This document shows, piece after piece, positions 6,932-9,149 of a DNA stretch of 9,149 nucleotides. This DNA comes from Oscillospiraceae bacterium (GTDB lineage Bacteria > Bacillota > Clostridia > Oscillospirales > Oscillospiraceae), in the NCBI GenBank assembly GCA_020025655.1, contig JAHHRR010000058.1, forward strand, positions 1-9,149, written 5' to 3'. The position numbers were made by a program, and so were the translations under genes. The notes below the pieces were generated by a model. It saw only the letters and a program-made list of their open reading frames with translations. It did no database searches and was not told where the DNA came from. Numbering within the stretch: the stretch's first letter is position 1; the number at the start of each line of letters is the position of its first letter.

Positions 6932-7610
6932 AGCTGTAATACCCATCCATTCCGTCACCGATCACATGACCGCCGTCAATAGTAATGACGCGCTTTGAAA
7001 ATGCGTTGACCAGTTCCTTTTCGTGTGTGACTACAAGAATAGTAGTCCCCATCTCATTTATCTTTTCGAACAAGAGCATAAGCTCAAGGCTGCGGACAGG
7101 GTCGAGGTTGCCGGTAGGCTCGTCAGCCACTATCATGCGCGGTGAGTTAACAAGAGCACGGGCAATAGCCACACGCTGCTGCTCACCACCGGAGAGCTCA
7201 TTAGGCATTCTCTTCTCTCTGCCTTCAAGACCGACAAGCTCCAGAACATAGGGAACACGCTTGCTGATCTCCTTGTTTGAAGCGCCTACCACTCGCATAG
7301 CAAAAGCGACATTGTCGTAGACAGTCATGTTTTCGATAAGACGATAGTCCTGGAATATAACTCCGAGGGTTCTTCTCATCTTAGGCAGCTTTCTTCTCTT
7401 AATTTTCATCATGTCGAAATCATTTACAGTAATCTCGCCTGAGTCAGCGTGTATTTCACCTGTAATGAGTTTCATAAGAGTGGTCTTACCTGAACCGGAA
7501 GGACCTACGAGGAATACAAATTCTCCCTCGTCAATTGACAGATCCACTCCGTCCAGCGCAACTGTGCCGCTGCTGTCGTAGACCTTAGTCACGTTGTTCA
7601 TACGAACCAT
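6918..7610 (-). CDS. ftsE: Cell division ATP-binding protein FtsE
   Basis: Cytoplasmic ABC ATPase that pairs with FtsX to couple cell division to peptidoglycan cleavage. The 230-residue product is complete. It has Walker A GPSGSGKTT (36-44), Q-loop Q87 (FQDYRL), ABC signature LSGGEQQR (139-146), Walker B MIVADE (159-164) followed by PTGNLD, and H-loop H196 (VVTHE). The FQDYRLIENMTVYDNVAFA stretch is typical of FtsE rather than of other ABC ATPases. ATG at 7610 has GGAGG (7621-7625) 10 nt upstream. It follows the regulator gene by 53 nt with no hairpin seen, and overlaps ftsX by 14 nt, so regulator, ftsE and ftsX probably share a transcript. Confidence 0.97.
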   Translation of the reverse strand: MVRMNNVTKVYDSSGTVALDGVDLSIDEGEFVFLVGPSGSGKTTLMKLITGEIHADSGEITVNDFDMMKIKRRKLPKMRRTLGVIFQDYRLIENMTVYDNVAFAMRVVGASNKEISKRVPYVLELVGLEGREKRMPNELSGGEQQRVAIARALVNSPRMIVADEPTGNLDPVRSLELMLLFEKINEMGTTILVVTHEKELVNAFSKRVITIDGGHVIGDGMDGYYSYEIE

Positions 7611-7663
7611 AAGTAATTATCCTCCAATATACTTGGATTTATCTTCTTGCTTATATTTATTTA

Positions 7664-8758
7664 TCAGTACTTGGTGTTGTTCAGGGAATCGAGGTACATT
7701 TTTACCATCATGGCAACCTTGAAAACAATAGCATGATCAAACTCTCTGAGGTCAAGGCCGGTAAGCTTCTTTATTTTCTCCAGTCTGTAAACCAGAGTAT
7801 TTCTGTGAACATAAAGCTTACGGGATGTTTCGGAAACATTCAGATTGTTTTCAAAGAACTTATTGATAGTTTCAAGTGTATCCTCATCCAGTGTTTCGAT
7901 AGGATTCTTCTTGAACACTTCGTTAAGGAACATTTCGCAAAGGGTAGTAGGAAGCTGATAGATAATGCGTCCCAGACCCAGTGTTTCATAATTGATAATG
8001 GTCTTTTCGCTTTCAAAAACTCTGCCGACATCGATAGCAACCTGAGCCTCTTTGTAGCGGTCGGCAAGCTCACGCAGATGCAGCGCATTTGTGGATATAC
8101 CGATAACGCACTTTATGCCCAGTTCTTCTCTGAGGATATCTTCGATGCTGTGAGCGACCTTCATTACCTCCTCAGGGCAGTAGGCAGAAGGAAGAACCTT
8201 AACCACAACAACATCGGTTTCATTGATGTTGAGCACGAAATCTCTCTGCTTATCGGGGAAGAGTCTCTGAATAACCTCAACCGCAGAAACATCCGGGTTT
8301 TCAAGTTGTCTTACGAGCAGCACGCATCTGGGGTCATCAGTCACAAAATGCAGCTCTTTTGCCCGCACATAAACATCACCGGGCAGGATATTATCCGAGA
8401 TAATATTCTTTACAAAAGCAGCCTTATTGTGCTTTTCCTCATAGTTGCACTTTGCCTCGTTGAAAGCCACGGCTGCAACCGAGCAGACAGTCTTGGCCAT
8501 GGAATCATTACCCTCTACGAAGGCAGCATAGTCAAACTTTGCATCGCTGGACACAAGAGGACTGTAAGTTCTCAGCCCCGTGGTTACTACGTGCTCGTTA
8601 GAATCGAAATCGTAAACATGGAAATCGTCAAGTCTGGATCCGATCATTGCAAGCTCACTGCTTGCAACAACAAATCCCTGCTCGTCCACAACGCCGATAG
8701 TCCGGTCGATAGCATCCTTCATTTGTATAATCACATTCTGGAAAATTCTGCTGGACAT
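7664..8758 (-). CDS. PucR/CdaR-family transcriptional regulator
   Basis: DNA-binding regulator of the family that includes CdaR (sugar diacid regulator) and PucR; the ligand here is unknown. The 364-residue product has an N-terminal sensor region (about 4-110) resembling the sugar-diacid recognition domain (IGVVDEQGFVVASSELAMIG at 21-40). A GGDEF-like middle region is at about 130-260. The C-terminal PucR-type helix-turn-helix is at about 304-355, with the characteristic NVSETSRKLYVHRNTLVYRL pattern (307-326). ATG at 8758 is supported by GGAGG (8766-8770) 7 nt upstream. A promoter (8843-8871) and a perfect dyad (8805-8821) lie in its leader, which would suit autoregulation. It heads the ftsEX/M23/S41 cluster, so control of wall-cleavage genes is possible, but this is inferred from position only. 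Confidence 0.9.
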   Translation of the reverse strand: MSSRIFQNVIIQMKDAIDRTIGVVDEQGFVVASSELAMIGSRLDDFHVYDFDSNEHVVTTGLRTYSPLVSSDAKFDYAAFVEGNDSMAKTVCSVAAVAFNEAKCNYEEKHNKAAFVKNIISDNILPGDVYVRAKELHFVTDDPRCVLLVRQLENPDVSAVEVIQRLFPDKQRDFVLNINETDVVVVKVLPSAYCPEEVMKVAHSIEDILREELGIKCVIGISTNALHLRELADRYKEAQVAIDVGRVFESEKTIINYETLGLGRIIYQLPTTLCEMFLNEVFKKNPIETLDEDTLETINKFFENNLNVSETSRKLYVHRNTLVYRLEKIKKLTGLDLREFDHAIVFKVAMMVKMYLDSLNNTKY

Positions 8759-8785
8759 AAAAACGCCTCCTATGAGCGGCAGTAA

Positions 8786-8807
8786 AAGCTAATTTATAAG
8801 CTAATTT
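8786..8807. repeat. Two direct repeats with 12-nt period in the regulator leader
   Basis: The plus strand reads AAGCTAATTT at 8786-8795 and again at 8798-8807, separated by AT. The copies are identical over 10 nt, and the second overlaps the end of the 17-bp dyad. Close to one helical turn apart, they could be repeated protein contacts. They lie in the untranslated leader between the promoter and the ribosome binding site. Confidence 0.5.
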
Positions 8808-8821
8808 GGCATTTTGCCAAA
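8805..8821. promoter_or_regulatory. Perfect 17-bp dyad, candidate operator in the regulator leader
   Basis: TTTGGCA-TTT-TGCCAAA on the plus strand: two perfect 7-bp arms around a 3-nt centre. It lies about 15-31 nt downstream of the predicted transcription start, a position where a bound repressor would block transcription. It could also fold as a short RNA hairpin; no U-run follows on the transcribed strand, so it is not a terminator. Which protein binds is unknown; the adjacent PucR/CdaR regulator is the obvious candidate. Confidence 0.55.
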
Positions 8822-8842
8822 CCTCCGCAAGTCTCTCTCTAC

Positions 8843-8871
8843 ATAATAACCCAATTTTATGTGATTTTCAA
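8843..8871 (-). promoter_or_regulatory. Sigma-A promoter for the regulator-ftsEX operon
   Basis: On the minus strand, -35 TTGAAA (8866-8871) and -10 TATTAT (8843-8848) are separated by 17 nt; each hexamer matches consensus at five of six positions. Immediately upstream (about 8872-8892) lie an A-tract and a T-tract around GCTAG, resembling an UP element. The predicted start is near 8836, giving a leader of about 78 nt that contains the dyad and direct repeats before the GGAGG of the regulator. Confidence 0.7.
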
Positions 8872-8967
8872 TATAAAAAACTAGCTTTTTTTGTGAACTT
8901 TTTTTCTTTTATGTTGTTTCTGTTAAAATAATCAACTAATACATGGTATTTTTTGACGTTTTTCCCA

Positions 8968-9149
8968 TCAAAGTGTACTGAACACTCTGCACAAATCATT
9001 TTTATCCAGTTCTTTGCACTCCCCTTCGGTCAAATTTTCGTCAAGGTAAAGTGTTCCGATGGAAAGTCTTTTCAGCGTTTTTACCGGTTTTCCTCTGGAA
9101 GCAAGCATTCTGCGTACCTGATGGTACTTTCCTTCTTTCAGCACCACCT
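8968..9149 (-). CDS. rsuA: RsuA-type rRNA pseudouridine synthase (C-terminal 59 residues only)
   Basis: Only the 3' end is in the window; the gene enters from the right edge and stops at TGA 8968-8970. The visible 59 residues include EGKYHQVRRMLASRGKPV and LKRLSIGTLYLDENLTEGE. These match the C-terminal part of the RsuA/RluB/RluE/RluF pseudouridine synthase family, which isomerises a specific uridine in rRNA. The GKYHQVRRM form resembles RsuA (16S rRNA position 516) more than RluB, but the catalytic Asp and the S4 domain are outside the window, so the exact target is not certain. No good intrinsic terminator follows it. Confidence 0.82.
   Translation of the reverse strand, partial: VVLKEGKYHQVRRMLASRGKPVKTLKRLSIGTLYLDENLTEGECKELDKNDLCRVFSTL

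Noticed and set aside
6932..6958. GTG start of ftsX at 6958
   Set aside because: It has no ribosome site and makes a longer N-terminus than typical FtsX; ATG 6931 gives the usual MRLSR-type start. It cannot be fully excluded.
7733..8785. Long plus-strand open frame (about 350 codons) opposite the regulator gene
   Set aside because: It is exactly antisense to a well-supported PucR/CdaR gene, shows no recognisable domain, and the minus-strand gene has a promoter, ribosome site and family motifs.
8871..8892. A-tract/CTAG/T-tract as an intrinsic terminator for the pseudouridine synthase gene
   Set aside because: The potential stem is only A-T pairs with almost no loop and would be unstable. Its position directly upstream of a -35 box fits an UP element better.

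Overview
All eight genes in this window lie on the minus strand, so the window reads from right (9149) to left (1). Strong GGAGG-type ribosome binding sites, consensus sigma-A promoters, a greA-lysS pair and a PcsB/CwlO-type FtsEX module point to a Gram-positive Firmicute. A Clostridia member (Oscillospirales/Ruminococcus-like) is my best guess. That placement is inferred from gene style, not from a marker gene.

Layout in the direction of transcription: (1) the 3' end of an RsuA-type rRNA pseudouridine synthase (8968-9149, cut by the window edge). (2) A 209-base AT-rich intergenic region with a good promoter (8843-8871), a perfect 17-bp dyad (8805-8821) and a 12-nt-period direct repeat. (3) A PucR/CdaR-family regulator (7664-8758). 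(4) ftsE and ftsX, overlapping by 14 nt. (5) Two tandem paralogous secreted proteins, each with a signal peptide, long coiled coil, flexible linker and M23/LytM endopeptidase domain. (6) A strong intercistronic hairpin (3266-3294). (7) A membrane-anchored PDZ/S41 (CtpA/CtpB-like) protein whose catalytic Ser and Lys are both replaced. (8) A perfect TTGACA-N17-TATAAT promoter overlapping the stop codon of that gene, driving greA and then lysS, which runs off the left edge.

Genes 3-7 look like one division/cell-wall operon. In FtsEX systems, ATP hydrolysis by cytoplasmic FtsE is passed through FtsX to extracellular coiled-coil proteins that cut or activate cutting of peptidoglycan. Here two such effectors, both with complete zinc-ligand sets, sit directly after ftsX. 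The most notable points are the degenerate S41 protein, apparently a pseudoprotease kept as an intact ORF with an ideal ribosome binding site, and the small-molecule-type PucR/CdaR regulator heading the operon. Neither is proven functionally from sequence alone. I see no mobile element, CRISPR array, tRNA or rRNA gene, and no convincing plus-strand gene.
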